Shown here: positions 10,256 to 19,744 of the stretch, in pieces
How the letters are laid out: each line of letters opens with the position of its first letter
Position numbering within the stretch: the stretch's first letter is position 1
NCBI RefSeq assembly: GCF_028607085.1
Contig: NZ_CP117411.1
Location: 744,001-808,000 of the forward strand
Length of the DNA stretch: 64,000 nt
Direction: 5' to 3'
Source of the DNA: Sphingomonas naphthae
GTDB taxonomy: Bacteria > Pseudomonadota > Alphaproteobacteria > Sphingomonadales > Sphingomonadaceae
The notes under the pieces: generated by a model
Database searches by the model: none
What the model saw: only the letters and a program-made list of their open reading frames with translations
What the model was told of the DNA's origin: nothing
Translations under genes and position numbers: made by a program

Positions 10256-11146
10256 CTAAAGCGTCGTCGCCTTGAACGTGTCGCACTGGGCGGGGTCGCC
10301 CGAATCGAGGCCGCGCTTCAGCCAGGCCATGCGTTGGGCTGAAGTGCCGTGGGTGAAGCTCTCGGGGACCACCGCGCGGCCGGCGGATTTCTGGAGGGTG
10401 TCGTCGCCGATGGCATTGGCGGCGCGCATGCCTTCCTCGATGTCGCCGGGTTCGATCCGGTCGCGGTTCTTCGCGGCCCAGACGCCAGCGAAACAATCGG
10501 CCTGCAATTCCATCCGCACCTGAAGCTGATTGCCCTGCGCCTCGCCCACGCGCTGCTGGTCGCGGCGCACGCCCTCGGCGATGCCGGTGAGATATTGGAC
10601 ATGGTGGCCGACTTCGTGGGCGATCACGTAATTCTGCGCGAAATCGCCGGCGGCCTTGAAGCGGTTGGACAGCTCATCGAAGAAACTGGTGTCGAGATAG
10701 ACGCCCTGATCGCTCGGGCAGTAGAACGGCCCCATCGCCGACTGCGCCTGGCCGCAGCCCGACGCGCCCGTCTCCGAATAGAAATTCAGGCGGGGCGGCT
10801 GGTAGGTCTGGCCGTTGGCCTGGAAGATCTTTGCCCAAGTATCCTCGGTCGAGGCGAGCACCTGGCAGCTGTGCTTGCGCGCCGGGCTGGCGTCACAGAT
10901 CTGCTTCGCGCCCGCGGGCGTCGTCTGCTCCTGCGGGCTGGTGCCGACCTGGCTGCCGCCGCCGATCAGCGACAGCGGATTCATCCCGAAGATGAACATG
11001 CCGATCACGACGACGATGATGCCGCCGATGCCAAACTTGCTGCCGATCAGGAAGAGCAGGCCCAGCCCGCCGCCCCCCATGCCGCCACCGCCGCCGCGCC
11101 CGGCCTCGCCGACATTGTCGCTGGTCCGATAATCGTCGAGCCGCAT
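10256..11146 (-). CDS. Neutral zinc metallopeptidase, YpfJ / KPN_02809 family
   Basis: Membrane-anchored putative Zn peptidase of 296 residues. It begins MRLDDYRTSDNV, the normal start of the family, then a Gly/Met-rich segment and one transmembrane helix (FGIGGIIVVVIGMFIFG) near residues 38-55. The zinc site is HEVGHHVQ near residue 175 with the downstream EADCFAGVW-like element written here as ELQADCFAGVW. Substrates of this family are unknown. Start ATG 11146; ATG 11149 just upstream is an alternative. It diverges from the M1 aminopeptidase gene across about 115 bp. Confidence 0.9.
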   Translation of the reverse strand: MRLDDYRTSDNVGEAGRGGGGGMGGGGLGLLFLIGSKFGIGGIIVVVIGMFIFGMNPLSLIGGGSQVGTSPQEQTTPAGAKQICDASPARKHSCQVLASTEDTWAKIFQANGQTYQPPRLNFYSETGASGCGQAQSAMGPFYCPSDQGVYLDTSFFDELSNRFKAAGDFAQNYVIAHEVGHHVQYLTGIAEGVRRDQQRVGEAQGNQLQVRMELQADCFAGVWAAKNRDRIEPGDIEEGMRAANAIGDDTLQKSAGRAVVPESFTHGTSAQRMAWLKRGLDSGDPAQCDTFKATTL

Positions 11147-11261
11147 CATTTCATCCCGAATGGGGCCAGAGCGGCCGGAACAAGCATCTGAATGCTTCGC
11201 TTGTGGAACGGTTGCATGTTTGGCAGCGTCTGGGAAAGCACTTCCAAGGACACCCCTGTAG

Positions 11262-13871
11262 ATGACGCGTACCAAGACCATCGTTCCCGGCCTGCTCGCG
11301 CTGGCCGCGCCGGCGCTCGTCGGCGCCGCCGCTGCGCCGGTTGCCAAACCCGGTCGCCTGCCGGCCAGCGTCGTGCCGATCCACTACGACATGCGGATCG
11401 ATGCCGACGCGAAGGCGATGACGTTCAAGGGCGAGGAGACGGTGACCGTATCGGTCGCGAGCCCGGTCATGGCGATCGTGCTGAACGCGGCGGAACTGAG
11501 CATCGGCACGGTGCAGGTGGATGGCGCGCCGGCCAAATTCGCGACCGACGAGGCCGCGCAGACCCTGACGATCCGGCTGACGAAGCCGGTGGCGGCGGGC
11601 ACGCACAAGGTGTCGATCGGCTGGACGGGCAAGATCAACCAGTCCGCCGCCGGGCTGTTCGCGGTCGATTACAACGACAAGCGCGGTGCCCAGCGCCTGC
11701 TCGTCACCCAGTTCGAACCGGCCGACGGCCGCCGTTTCGCGCCGATGTGGGATGAGCCGGGCCGCAAGGCGACCTTCACGCTGTCGGCCTATGCGCCGAA
11801 GGGCGAGATGGCCTTCTCCAACATGCCGGTCGAGCGGAGCGAGACGCAGGCCGACGGCCGCGTGCTGATCAGCTTCGCCAAGACGCCGAAGATGTCGAGC
11901 TACCTGCTGTTCCTCGGCATCGGCGACATGGAGCGTCGGGCGAAGAAGGTCGGCAATACCGAGATCGGCGTCATCACCCGGCGCGGCGCGCTCGATCAGG
12001 GCGATTACGCGCTGGAATCGGCCGCCCGCATCCTGACCTATTTCAACGATTATTTCGGCACGCCCTATCCGCTGCCGAAGATGGACATGATCGCGGCGCC
12101 GGGCTCCAGCCAGTTCTTCTCGGCGATGGAGAATTGGGGGGCGATCCTCTATTTCGACCGCGCCGTGCTGGTCGATCCGAAGGTGTCGAGCGAGAACGAC
12201 CGGCAGAATGTGTTCGGCACCGTCGCGCACGAGATGGCGCACCAATGGTTCGGCGATCTGGTCACCATGGACTGGTGGGACGATCTGTGGCTGAACGAGG
12301 GCTTCGCCTCGTGGATGGCGGGCAAGGTCGCGGCCGATCTCAACCCCGACTGGAATGTCGACGCGCAGGATATCGCGGCCGCCAAGCAATATGCCTTCAG
12401 CCTGGATAGCCGGACCGGCACGCATCCGATCGTGCAGCGGATTACCTCGGTCGAGCAGGTCAACCAGGCGTTCGACGCGATCACCTACCAGAAGGGGCAG
12501 GCGGTCATCCGCATGCTCGAAGGCGCGGTCGGCCCCGATGCCTTCCGCGAGGGCGTGCGCGGCTACATGGCCAAGCATAAATATAGCAACACCGTGACCG
12601 ACGATCTTTGGGCATCGGTGGCGCTGGCGGCGGGCAAGCCGGTCAAGCCGTTCATGGATAGCTTCACCCTCCAGCCGGGCGTCCCGCTTATCAAGGTCGG
12701 CGAACCGGGCTGCGTGGGCGGCAAGACGAATTTGCCCTTAAGCCAGGGCCGCTTCGCGACCGACAAGGCCACCAACCTGCCGCAGACGTGGATCGTGCCC
12801 GTCGCGGCGAAGCTGGGCGAGGCTTCGCTGCTGACGGACGTGTCGGGCGCGAAAGGCGCGAGCCCGGCGCTGGCAGGGTGCCCGGCCACCCCGCCGCTCG
12901 TGAACCCCGGCCAATATGGCTATTACCGCACCCTCTATGCCGACAGGCATATGGCGGCGTTGACGGCGTCCTTCGCGTCCCTCCCGCCGATCGATCAGGT
13001 GGGGCTGATGGCCGACGGCCATGCGCTTGGCACCGCCGGCTATGCCCCGCTCGCGCGCTTCCTCGCGCTGGTCGATGCGATCCCGGCGGATGGCGATCCG
13101 CTGGTGTGGCGCTACGCGGCGGGCCGGCTGGTCGAGTTCGACACGATGCTGAATGGCGATCCGGCGCAGGCGGCGTTCCGCGCCAAGGCGATCAAACTTC
13201 TGGACCCGCAGTTCGCCAGGCTGGGCTTCACCCCGAAATCGGGCGAGGCGCCGGCGGCCAGCCAATTGCGCGAGGGGCTGATCGCGGCGCTCGGCGGGCT
13301 GGGGGACGACAGGGTCATCGCCGGCAGCCGCAAGCTGGTCGCGGGCGGGCTGGACGACATTCCGGCGGCGATCCGCGCGGCGGTGGTGGGCGTCTATGCC
13401 AGCAACGCGACGGCTGCCGACTGGGATCGCCTGCGCGCCATGGCCAAGGCTGAGACAAACCCGCTCGCCCAGCGCGACCTCTATTCGCGGCTCGGCAGCG
13501 CCAAGAACCCGGCGCTGGCCGACAAGGCGCTGGCGCTCGCGTTGACCGACGAGGCGAGCGTGCCCAATCGGGCGAACATCATCGCCTCTGCCGCGGCGGC
13601 GCATCCCTTCACCACCTTCAACTGGGCGGTGGCGCACAAGGATCAGGTGGAGGGGCTGGTGGAAGCGAGCGCCCGCCGCCAATATATCCCGCGCTTGGCC
13701 TCGCGGGGGGACACGCTCGCGCTGGCCGATCGCTTGCGGGCCTTCGCGATCAAGACGATCCCGGCCTCCGATCGCCTCTATGCCCAATCGACCGAGGCGG
13801 GCATCCGCTATGCGTCCGAAGTGCGCGTCCGGTCGCGAGCGGCGCTGGCCGCCTGGAGTGGAAAGGACTGA
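11262..13871 (+). CDS. M1 family metallopeptidase (aminopeptidase N-like)
   Basis: Secreted zinc aminopeptidase of 869 residues. An N-terminal signal peptide (IVPGLLALAAPALVGAAAA) is followed by the beta-saddle domain and the catalytic domain with SAMENWG (substrate anchor, near residue 287), HEMAHQWFGD (Zn ligands, near 322) and WLNEGFASW (third ligand, near 343). The C-terminal half fits an ERAP1-like helical domain. Periplasmic peptide trimming is the likely role. ATG 11262 has AAGGA upstream. The next gene follows two bases after its stop. Confidence 0.94.
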   Translation: MTRTKTIVPGLLALAAPALVGAAAAPVAKPGRLPASVVPIHYDMRIDADAKAMTFKGEETVTVSVASPVMAIVLNAAELSIGTVQVDGAPAKFATDEAAQTLTIRLTKPVAAGTHKVSIGWTGKINQSAAGLFAVDYNDKRGAQRLLVTQFEPADGRRFAPMWDEPGRKATFTLSAYAPKGEMAFSNMPVERSETQADGRVLISFAKTPKMSSYLLFLGIGDMERRAKKVGNTEIGVITRRGALDQGDYALESAARILTYFNDYFGTPYPLPKMDMIAAPGSSQFFSAMENWGAILYFDRAVLVDPKVSSENDRQNVFGTVAHEMAHQWFGDLVTMDWWDDLWLNEGFASWMAGKVAADLNPDWNVDAQDIAAAKQYAFSLDSRTGTHPIVQRITSVEQVNQAFDAITYQKGQAVIRMLEGAVGPDAFREGVRGYMAKHKYSNTVTDDLWASVALAAGKPVKPFMDSFTLQPGVPLIKVGEPGCVGGKTNLPLSQGRFATDKATNLPQTWIVPVAAKLGEASLLTDVSGAKGASPALAGCPATPPLVNPGQYGYYRTLYADRHMAALTASFASLPPIDQVGLMADGHALGTAGYAPLARFLALVDAIPADGDPLVWRYAAGRLVEFDTMLNGDPAQAAFRAKAIKLLDPQFARLGFTPKSGEAPAASQLREGLIAALGGLGDDRVIAGSRKLVAGGLDDIPAAIRAAVVGVYASNATAADWDRLRAMAKAETNPLAQRDLYSRLGSAKNPALADKALALALTDEASVPNRANIIASAAAAHPFTTFNWAVAHKDQVEGLVEASARRQYIPRLASRGDTLALADRLRAFAIKTIPASDRLYAQSTEAGIRYASEVRVRSRAALAAWSGKD

Positions 13872-13873
13872 CC

Positions 13874-15031
13874 ATGGCCGAAGCCGATCGCCCCCACCGT
13901 CGCCGTTCCGCTCAATCCGATACCGCGCTGCCGCTGCCCGATACGGTGGCGCTGGTGTTACAGGGCGGCGGCGCGCTCGGCTCGTTCCAGGCGGGCGTCT
14001 ATGATGCGCTGTCCGGGGCCGGGATCGAGGTGGACTGGGTCGCCGGCATCTCGATCGGCGCGGTCAACGCCGCGATCATCGCCGGCAATCCGCCCGAGCA
14101 GCGGGTCGCGAAGCTGAAGACCTTCTGGGATCGGGTCGGGTCGGGCCAGCCAGCCTTCCCGATCTGGAACATGAACGATCTCGGCCGCGAATGGCTGCAC
14201 GAATGGTCGGCCGGTCTGGTGACGATGACGGGCGTGCCCGGTATGTTCGCGCCGCGCTTCCTGCCGCCCAACATGATGCCGCCCGGCTGCGACGCGGCGC
14301 TGAGTTTCTACGACACCACCCCGCTCAGGAAGACGCTCGACGAACTCGTCGACTGGGATCTGCTCAACAGCGGCAAGACCCGGCTGTCGGTCGGCGCGGT
14401 CGAGATCAAGAGCGGCAATTTCCGCTTCTTCGACACGACGCGGGAGCGGATCGACGCGCGGCACATCATGGCCTCCGGCGCGCTGCCGCCGGGCCTGCCG
14501 CCGGTGGAGATCGACGGCTGCCATTATTGGGATGGCGGCCTGGTCTCGAACACGCCGCTCGCCCATGTGCTGGGTCAGCAGCCGAGCGATCTGCTGGTGT
14601 TCCAGGTCGATCTCTTCTCTGCCTCCAACGAATTGCCGACGACGATCATGGACGTCATGGCGCGGGCCAAGGAAATCCAGTTTTCCAGCCGCACCCGGCA
14701 GGTCTCCAGCCTGCTCCTGAAACAGCGCAACGAGCGCCAGATGGTGGCGCGCCTGCTCGACAAGCTGCCGCCGGAGATGGCGGAGGATGCCGACGTGAAA
14801 GCGCTGCGCGAACTGACGCGTGACCATTCGGTCAACCTCGTCCAGCTCATCTACCGCGCCAATGCGTGGGAGGGCGGATCGCGCGACTATGAATTTTCCG
14901 CGCGCACCATGGCCGAGCATATGGCCGCCGGCCGCGCGGCGGTGGCCGACACGATGACCCATTCGGGCCTGCTCGCGCGCAACATCCTCGACGGGCAGAC
15001 CGCCTCGTTCGATCTCACCCGCAAACCCTGA
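13874..15031 (+). CDS. Patatin-like phospholipase (DUF3734-type)
   Basis: Serine acyl hydrolase of 385 residues. The oxyanion loop GGGALGSFQAG is near residue 31, the nucleophile elbow GISIGAV near 58, and the catalytic Asp is in WDGGLVSNTPL near 219. The C-terminal extension of the DUF3734 type (RTRQVSSLLLKQRNERQ) is present. No signal peptide is seen, so it is probably cytoplasmic or membrane-associated. It lies directly upstream of 3-hydroxybutyrate dehydrogenase, an association I recall from other alphaproteobacteria, which may link it to lipid or polyhydroxyalkanoate metabolism (inference). Confidence 0.88.
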   Translation: MAEADRPHRRRSAQSDTALPLPDTVALVLQGGGALGSFQAGVYDALSGAGIEVDWVAGISIGAVNAAIIAGNPPEQRVAKLKTFWDRVGSGQPAFPIWNMNDLGREWLHEWSAGLVTMTGVPGMFAPRFLPPNMMPPGCDAALSFYDTTPLRKTLDELVDWDLLNSGKTRLSVGAVEIKSGNFRFFDTTRERIDARHIMASGALPPGLPPVEIDGCHYWDGGLVSNTPLAHVLGQQPSDLLVFQVDLFSASNELPTTIMDVMARAKEIQFSSRTRQVSSLLLKQRNERQMVARLLDKLPPEMAEDADVKALRELTRDHSVNLVQLIYRANAWEGGSRDYEFSARTMAEHMAAGRAAVADTMTHSGLLARNILDGQTASFDLTRKP

Positions 15032-15054
15032 TCCAGCCTCACGGAGTTTTCCCC

Positions 15055-15840
15055 ATGTTCCTGACCGGCAAGACCGCGCTCATCACCGGCTCCACCTCGG
15101 GCATCGGCCTGGCCTATGCCAAGGCGCTCGCCGCCGAGGGCGCCCATATCGTCATCAACGGCTTCGGCGACGCCGACGCGATCGAGACCGAGCGCAAGGG
15201 GCTGGAGGCGACCAGCGGCGCCAGGGCGCTCTATTCGGGCCACGATCTCACCAAGGTCGACCAGATCGAGGCGATGATGGCGGAGGCCGCCACGGCGTTC
15301 GGCGGGGTCGATATCCTCATCAACAATGCCGGCGTCCAGCATGTCGCCCCGGTCGATGAATTTCCGGTCGACAAATGGGATCTCATCATCGCGCTGAACC
15401 TGACGAGCGCCTTCCACACCACCCGCCTCGCTCTGCCGCACATGAAGGAGAAGAAGTGGGGCCGGCTGATCCAGACCGCCTCGGCCCACTCGCTCGTCGC
15501 CTCGCCGTTCAAGTCGGCCTATGTCACAGCCAAGCACGGTCTGGCGGGCTTCACCAAGACCGTGGCGCTGGAGACGGCGACCTTCGGCATCACCGCCAAT
15601 TGCATCTCCCCCGGATATGTGTGGACGCCGCTCGTGGAAAAGCAGATCCCCGATACGATGAAGGCGCGCAACATGACCAAGGAGCAGGTGATGAACGACG
15701 TGCTGCTGGCCGGCCAGCCGACCAAGCAGTTCGTCACCGCCGAGCAGGTCGCGGCGATGGCGCTGTTCCTCTGCCGGGACGAGGCGGCGCAGATGACCGG
15801 CGCCAACCTTTCGGTCGACGGGGGCTGGACCGCTCAGTGA
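15055..15840 (+). CDS. bdhA: D-3-hydroxybutyrate dehydrogenase
   Basis: NAD-dependent short-chain dehydrogenase interconverting 3-hydroxybutyrate and acetoacetate. Features: TGSTSGIG at residues 11-18, NNAGVQ, the catalytic Ser in TASAHS near 143, and YVTAKHG with Tyr near 156 and Lys near 160. The C-terminal segment PLVEKQIPDTMKA is characteristic of this subfamily. Good ribosome site (CGGAG) 9 nt upstream. Its stop overlaps the start of the following lipoprotein gene (GTGA). Together with a CoA-transferase subunit near 60 kb it suggests use of ketone bodies or polyhydroxybutyrate. Confidence 0.92.
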   Translation: MFLTGKTALITGSTSGIGLAYAKALAAEGAHIVINGFGDADAIETERKGLEATSGARALYSGHDLTKVDQIEAMMAEAATAFGGVDILINNAGVQHVAPVDEFPVDKWDLIIALNLTSAFHTTRLALPHMKEKKWGRLIQTASAHSLVASPFKSAYVTAKHGLAGFTKTVALETATFGITANCISPGYVWTPLVEKQIPDTMKARNMTKEQVMNDVLLAGQPTKQFVTAEQVAAMALFLCRDEAAQMTGANLSVDGGWTAQ

Positions 15841-16508
15841 CAATTTGGCGGCGCCTGTGCCCGATGGCGATCGGGGCCGCCCTTCTCGGCGGGTGTGGCG
15901 GGGGAGGGGGCGGCGACCGGCCGGCCTCGGCCGCCGACCGCGCGCCTGAACGCAACCGCGACGAGGCCGCCTCGGCAAGCGACTGGCGCTCGATCGCGAG
16001 TGACAATGATCGCCGCCGCCTGCGCAACTGGCGGCAGGCTTGGGAGGAGGTGCTGGCCACACTCGGCACCGATCCGCGCGTGGCCAGGGAAGGCGCCTTG
16101 CTCAGCCCGGACGTGGCGATGACCGGCGTGCTGCCGCCCGTGGGCGATTATCGCTGCCGGGTCATCAAGCTGGGCTCGCAGGCCAGAGGCGGGCTCGATT
16201 ATGTCGCCTACCCCAGCTTCAATTGCCGCATCGGGCGAACCGGCGGCGTGGCGTTGTCGCTGCTGAAGCTGACGGGGTCGCAGCGGCCGGTGGGGCTGCT
16301 CTATCCCGACAGCGACCAGCGGCTGATCTTCCTCGGCACGATGGTGTTGGGCGACGAGACCCGCGCGCAGAATTACGGCCGCGATCCCGAACGCGACATG
16401 GCCGGGCTGGTCGAACGGATCGGCCCGCAGAGGTGGCGGCTGGTGTTGCCTTACCCGCGTTGGGAATCGAAGCTGGACGTAATGGAACTGGTGCCGACGG
16501 ACGGGTGA
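15837..16508 (+). CDS. DUF4893 domain lipoprotein
   Basis: A 223-residue predicted lipoprotein: a short signal sequence ends in the lipobox LLGGC near residue 19, followed by a Gly run. The body contains DWRSIASDNDRRRLRNWR and the VGDYRCRVIKLG and DYVAYPSFNCR segments that I associate with DUF4893. The function is unknown. The start is GTG 15837, overlapping the bdhA stop as GTGA; an internal ATG at 15864 would leave a shorter but still workable signal peptide. A strong hairpin follows the gene. Confidence 0.78.
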   Translation: MTIWRRLCPMAIGAALLGGCGGGGGGDRPASAADRAPERNRDEAASASDWRSIASDNDRRRLRNWRQAWEEVLATLGTDPRVAREGALLSPDVAMTGVLPPVGDYRCRVIKLGSQARGGLDYVAYPSFNCRIGRTGGVALSLLKLTGSQRPVGLLYPDSDQRLIFLGTMVLGDETRAQNYGRDPERDMAGLVERIGPQRWRLVLPYPRWESKLDVMELVPTDG

Positions 16509-16517
16509 ATGGGTTGC

Positions 16518-16543
16518 CGTGCTCCTGCCTTCGCAGGAGCACG
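16518..16543. terminator. Perfect 11-bp hairpin between convergent genes
   Basis: The arms CGTGCTCCTGC and GCAGGAGCACG are exact complements around a CTTC loop. It lies between the stops of the DUF4893 and EF-hand genes, so it could end transcription from both sides. There is no clear U-run. It also resembles short palindromic repeats common in high-GC alphaproteobacterial genomes. Confidence 0.6.
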
Positions 16544-16556
16544 TAAGGTCTTCGAC

Positions 16557-17198
16557 TTACTCGTCGGCGCGCGTGTCGTTGCTGGGGTCGAGCTGGCGGG
16601 CGTAGCGGGCGCGCTTGCGCTGGGCCTGGCCCATGCGGACAGGCTCGGGCAAGGTGAGGAGCGCGATATAGCCCTCGTGCTTCTCGTCGAGCAGGCGGAA
16701 GCGTTGCACCGCCGCCGTGTCGAATTCCTTGGCGCTCACGCCGCGGTTGAGGTTGGTGTCGGCCAGCGAGACCGGCTGGCGGATGTCGAAATAGCCGTAG
16801 CGGCCGCCGGGCGACATGTCCGCGCCCTTCTCGCCCTTCCTGGGCTTGCCCTGAAAGTCCATCGCGCGGACTTCGGGGGCGACCTGCGTCTCGTACCGCT
16901 CCATCTCGGTCGGATCGATCTCGCCGTCATGATTCACGTCGAGCGTGGTGAAGAAGCGCATCGCGTCCTGCCGGAATTCCGGCATGGTCAGGCGCCCGTC
17001 CCTGTTGGTGTCGGCGGCCTGGAACCAGAGCGTATCGGGGGAGGGGCCGCCGGGCGTCGGGCGGAAGGGTTCGCCCATCGGGCTGAAGAAGGTGCCCTTC
17101 AGCTGCCACGGCGAAGCAGGCGGGCCGGCGGGCGTATCAGCCGCCAGCGCGGGTGAGGCAATGACGCCGAGAAGGACCAGAGCCGGCAAAACACGCAT
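16557..17198 (-). CDS. Secreted EF-hand domain protein
   Basis: A 213-residue protein with a Sec signal peptide (MRVLPALVLLGVIASPALA) and calcium-binding EF-hand loops: DTNRDGRLTMPEF and DVNHDGEIDPTEM are canonical, while DTNLNRGVSAKEF and DEKHEGYIALL are degenerate. Likely periplasmic Ca2+ binding; the partner is unknown. ATG 17198 is preceded by a run of five G residues. An upstream extension to 17234 would destroy the signal peptide and was rejected. Confidence 0.82.
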   Translation of the reverse strand: MRVLPALVLLGVIASPALAADTPAGPPASPWQLKGTFFSPMGEPFRPTPGGPSPDTLWFQAADTNRDGRLTMPEFRQDAMRFFTTLDVNHDGEIDPTEMERYETQVAPEVRAMDFQGKPRKGEKGADMSPGGRYGYFDIRQPVSLADTNLNRGVSAKEFDTAAVQRFRLLDEKHEGYIALLTLPEPVRMGQAQRKRARYARQLDPSNDTRADE

Positions 17199-17284
17199 GA
17201 CACACCCCCGATGGCGCCCGCGCGATGCGGACAAGGCACCGTCAGCTTTGCGCCACCCCGCGCAGGATTTCCAGTGGAAGCGGC

Positions 17285-17845
17285 TTACCAGGTGCGGACG
17301 CGGGCCGTATCGACGTGGACGAAATTGTCCTTGGGGTAGAAGCCGACGCCGCCGCGCTGCATGTTCACCGCCACCTGGCGGAGCGTGGCGAGGGGGACGC
17401 CCGGCATGTAGATGTCGGTCGCCTTGCCCAGCATGTGCTGGCTCTTGGTGGCGACGCCTGTGTGGGCGCCGCCTTTTGCGCGCAGCGCCGCGTTGGTGTT
17501 GGGCGAGCGATAGCCCGAGATCACGTCGAACGACTTCTTCGGATCGAGTTCCAGCTTGGTGCGGATCGCGACCAGCAGGTCGATCAGGTCTGCATCCATC
17601 CGGGTCTGCTCGCCGGTGCGCCAGTCGCGCAGCGCGTGGTTGATCTCGGCCAGACCCTCGCTGTCATAGCCGATGCCGGTGGTGTAATAGCGGGCGTCGA
17701 ACCGTTCGTTGGTGTGGACGTTATGGAAGGCGATGCGCCGTTCCGGCAGGGCCGCGAACGCCTTGCCGCCGCCCAGAAGAGTCGCCGCCGTCAGGCCCAG
17801 CATCCCACCCAGCAGCCCACGACGGCTGCAACCCGCATCCTGCAT
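17285..17845 (-). CDS. DUF882 / YcbK-type M15 peptidase with Tat signal
   Basis: A 186-residue exported protein. It has a twin-arginine signal (CSRRGLLGGMLGLTAATLL) and a D,D-peptidase-like fold with SGYRSPNTNAALR and the metal-site motif SQHMLGKATDIYMPG, then NFVHVDTARVRTW at the end. The family is related to D-Ala-D-Ala carboxypeptidases, with activity on peptidoglycan suspected but not proven for most members. It diverges from the L,D-transpeptidase gene, so the two share an upstream region of about 80 bp. Confidence 0.87.
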   Translation of the reverse strand: MQDAGCSRRGLLGGMLGLTAATLLGGGKAFAALPERRIAFHNVHTNERFDARYYTTGIGYDSEGLAEINHALRDWRTGEQTRMDADLIDLLVAIRTKLELDPKKSFDVISGYRSPNTNAALRAKGGAHTGVATKSQHMLGKATDIYMPGVPLATLRQVAVNMQRGGVGFYPKDNFVHVDTARVRTW

Positions 17846-17926
17846 CTATTGATCCCGCTCTGGAGCGAAACGCGGCCTTGCCGCGTTGCCCATCATTGCC
17901 CACGACCTATTTACGGGAGCGCACGC

Positions 17927-18928
17927 TTGAAAAGAAGTTATGTTGCAAGAGCTTGTCTCTCCCTTGCCTCGCTTTGTCTCATTGGCGGTGCAACGATCGC
18001 CGCGCAACCGCAGGCGGCGTCCCCCGAAATCCTGTCGTTACAGGTCCAGCTCGATCGATTGGGATTCGGGCCGGGCGTGATCGACGGCAAGAAAGGCATG
18101 TCGCTGGCGGGCGCGCTGCGCGGGTTCCAGAAGGCCAACGACCTGAAGGTGACGGGCGAACCCGATCCCGCCACGATCGACGCCATCAAGGCGAAAGGCG
18201 CGGTGCCGGGCGTGATCGAGGTGACGTTGACGGCGGCGATGTTGGCCGGCCCGTTCCACGCGATCCCCAAGAAGGAGGGCGATCAGGCCAAGCTGCCGGC
18301 GCTGGGCTATGCCAATGCGATGGAGAAACTGGGGGAGATGTTCCACACCACCCCCGCCGCGCTGATCGCGCTCAACAGCCCGCAGACGCGGGTCGGGGTG
18401 GGGGCCAAGATCAAGGTGCCCAACGTGCTGGCCGCCGAGCGCAATTACGATCCCGAACTGAAGCCCGACTGGCGCCAGACGCTCGACATGCTCAACGTCT
18501 CCTCCGCCCAGCCGAAGGCGGCGAAGATCGTCGTCGACAAGTCCGATGGCGTGCTGATGGTGTATGACGAGGGCGACAAGCTGATCGCGCAATTCCCGGC
18601 GACGATGGGATCGGGCCACGATCCGCTGCCGATCGGCAGCTGGAAGATCAACGGCGCGTCCTACAATCCCACCTTCCACTACAATCCCAAATTGTTCTGG
18701 GATGCCAGCTCCAGCGACAAGAAGGCGCTGCTGCCGCCCGGGCCGAACGGGCCGGTCGGTGTGGTGTGGCTCGATCTGTCGAAGGAGCATTATGGCATCC
18801 ACGGCACGCCCAAGCCGGAGAATATCGGCCGCACCGAAAGCCATGGCTGCATCCGCCTGACCAATTGGGATGCGGCGCGGCTGGCGATGATGGTGAAGCC
18901 GGGCACGCCGGCGATCTTCCAGCCATGA
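17927..18928 (+). CDS. L,D-transpeptidase with peptidoglycan-binding domain
   Basis: Periplasmic cross-linking or lipoprotein-attaching enzyme of 333 residues. A signal peptide (SLASLCLIGGATIAAQ) precedes a PG_binding_1 domain (LSLQVQLDRLGFGPGVID) and the YkuD catalytic domain from about residue 205, with HGTPKP and the active-site motif ESHGCIRLTNW near residues 300-312. The start is TTG 17927 because GGGAG sits 9 nt upstream and the signal peptide begins there; the upstream frame overlaps the divergent DUF882 gene. It overlaps the following M23 gene as ATGA. Confidence 0.92.
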   Translation: MKRSYVARACLSLASLCLIGGATIAAQPQAASPEILSLQVQLDRLGFGPGVIDGKKGMSLAGALRGFQKANDLKVTGEPDPATIDAIKAKGAVPGVIEVTLTAAMLAGPFHAIPKKEGDQAKLPALGYANAMEKLGEMFHTTPAALIALNSPQTRVGVGAKIKVPNVLAAERNYDPELKPDWRQTLDMLNVSSAQPKAAKIVVDKSDGVLMVYDEGDKLIAQFPATMGSGHDPLPIGSWKINGASYNPTFHYNPKLFWDASSSDKKALLPPGPNGPVGVVWLDLSKEHYGIHGTPKPENIGRTESHGCIRLTNWDAARLAMMVKPGTPAIFQP

Positions 18929-19518
18929 ACCGCCTGGGCTTCGCGCTGATCCTCGCCTTCCTGGTGATCGGCGGGGGCTTCTGGCTGCTGGTGGACAAGG
19001 GGTCGGCGCCCGCGCCGGCCCCGATCGTGGCGCCGGCGCAAACGGTGCCGGCCGCCGCGGCGCCCGGGGTGGCGCGGGCGGGCCCGAGCGGGCTGATCGT
19101 GCCCGTCGCAGGCATCGCCCCCGCGCAACTCACCGACACGTTCGGCGACGAGCGCGGCGACGGCACGCGCGGGCATGGCGCGATCGACATCATGGCCCCG
19201 CGCGGCACGCCGGTGCTGGCGGCGCAGGCCGGCACGGTGGAGAAATTGTTCGAGAGCGAAAATGGCGGCCACACCATCTACCTCCGCTCGGGCGACGGCG
19301 CGACGGTCACCTATTACGCCCACCTCGACACCTATGCGACCGGCCTGGCCGAAGGGCAGAGGGTGACGCAGGGCCAGCAGATCGGCACCGTCGGCTCGAC
19401 GGGCGATGCCTCGCCGGATGGGCCGCACCTCCATTTCGAGGTGAAGCTGATGGCGCCGGGGCAGAAATGGTATGAGGGGACGGGGGTTAACCCGTATCCG
19501 CTGCTGGTGGGAAAGTGA
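18925..19518 (+). CDS. M23 family metallopeptidase
   Basis: Predicted membrane-anchored peptidoglycan endopeptidase or LytM-like protein of 197 residues: an N-terminal membrane segment (GFALILAFLVIGGGFWLLV), an Ala/Pro linker, then an M23 domain with the zinc residues in HGAIDIMAPRGTP and HLHFEVKL. Both metal motifs are intact, so it could be active rather than a degenerate activator. It is coupled to the L,D-transpeptidase by ATGA overlap, suggesting joint cell-wall work. Confidence 0.9.
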   Translation: MNRLGFALILAFLVIGGGFWLLVDKGSAPAPAPIVAPAQTVPAAAAPGVARAGPSGLIVPVAGIAPAQLTDTFGDERGDGTRGHGAIDIMAPRGTPVLAAQAGTVEKLFESENGGHTIYLRSGDGATVTYYAHLDTYATGLAEGQRVTQGQQIGTVGSTGDASPDGPHLHFEVKLMAPGQKWYEGTGVNPYPLLVGK

Positions 19519-19744
19519 GGCCGGTTTAGCGGCCCAGTCGCACCGGCCCAATCCTCATCGGGACGGCGGGCGGGAAGCGGCACATCGATCATCAGCGCGG
19601 CGCAGACCGCCAGCGCCACCCGCACCGGATCTTCCGACGCCCGCCATCGATCGCAGATCGACCCCGCCGGTTACGATAACACCGACACCGGAGATCATGG
19701 AACTCCGCCTACGGCGAACGTCAGCCAGACCCAGGGCGCGCGGC

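Noticed and set aside
19519-19744. Possible small gene or remnant downstream of yciB on the minus strand (ATG near 19697 with GGAG, about 47 codons; another frame with a hydrophobic LAVCAALMI stretch)
   Set aside because: Neither frame resembles a family; the two look like parts of one broken frame at best. Too weak to report as a gene or pseudogene.
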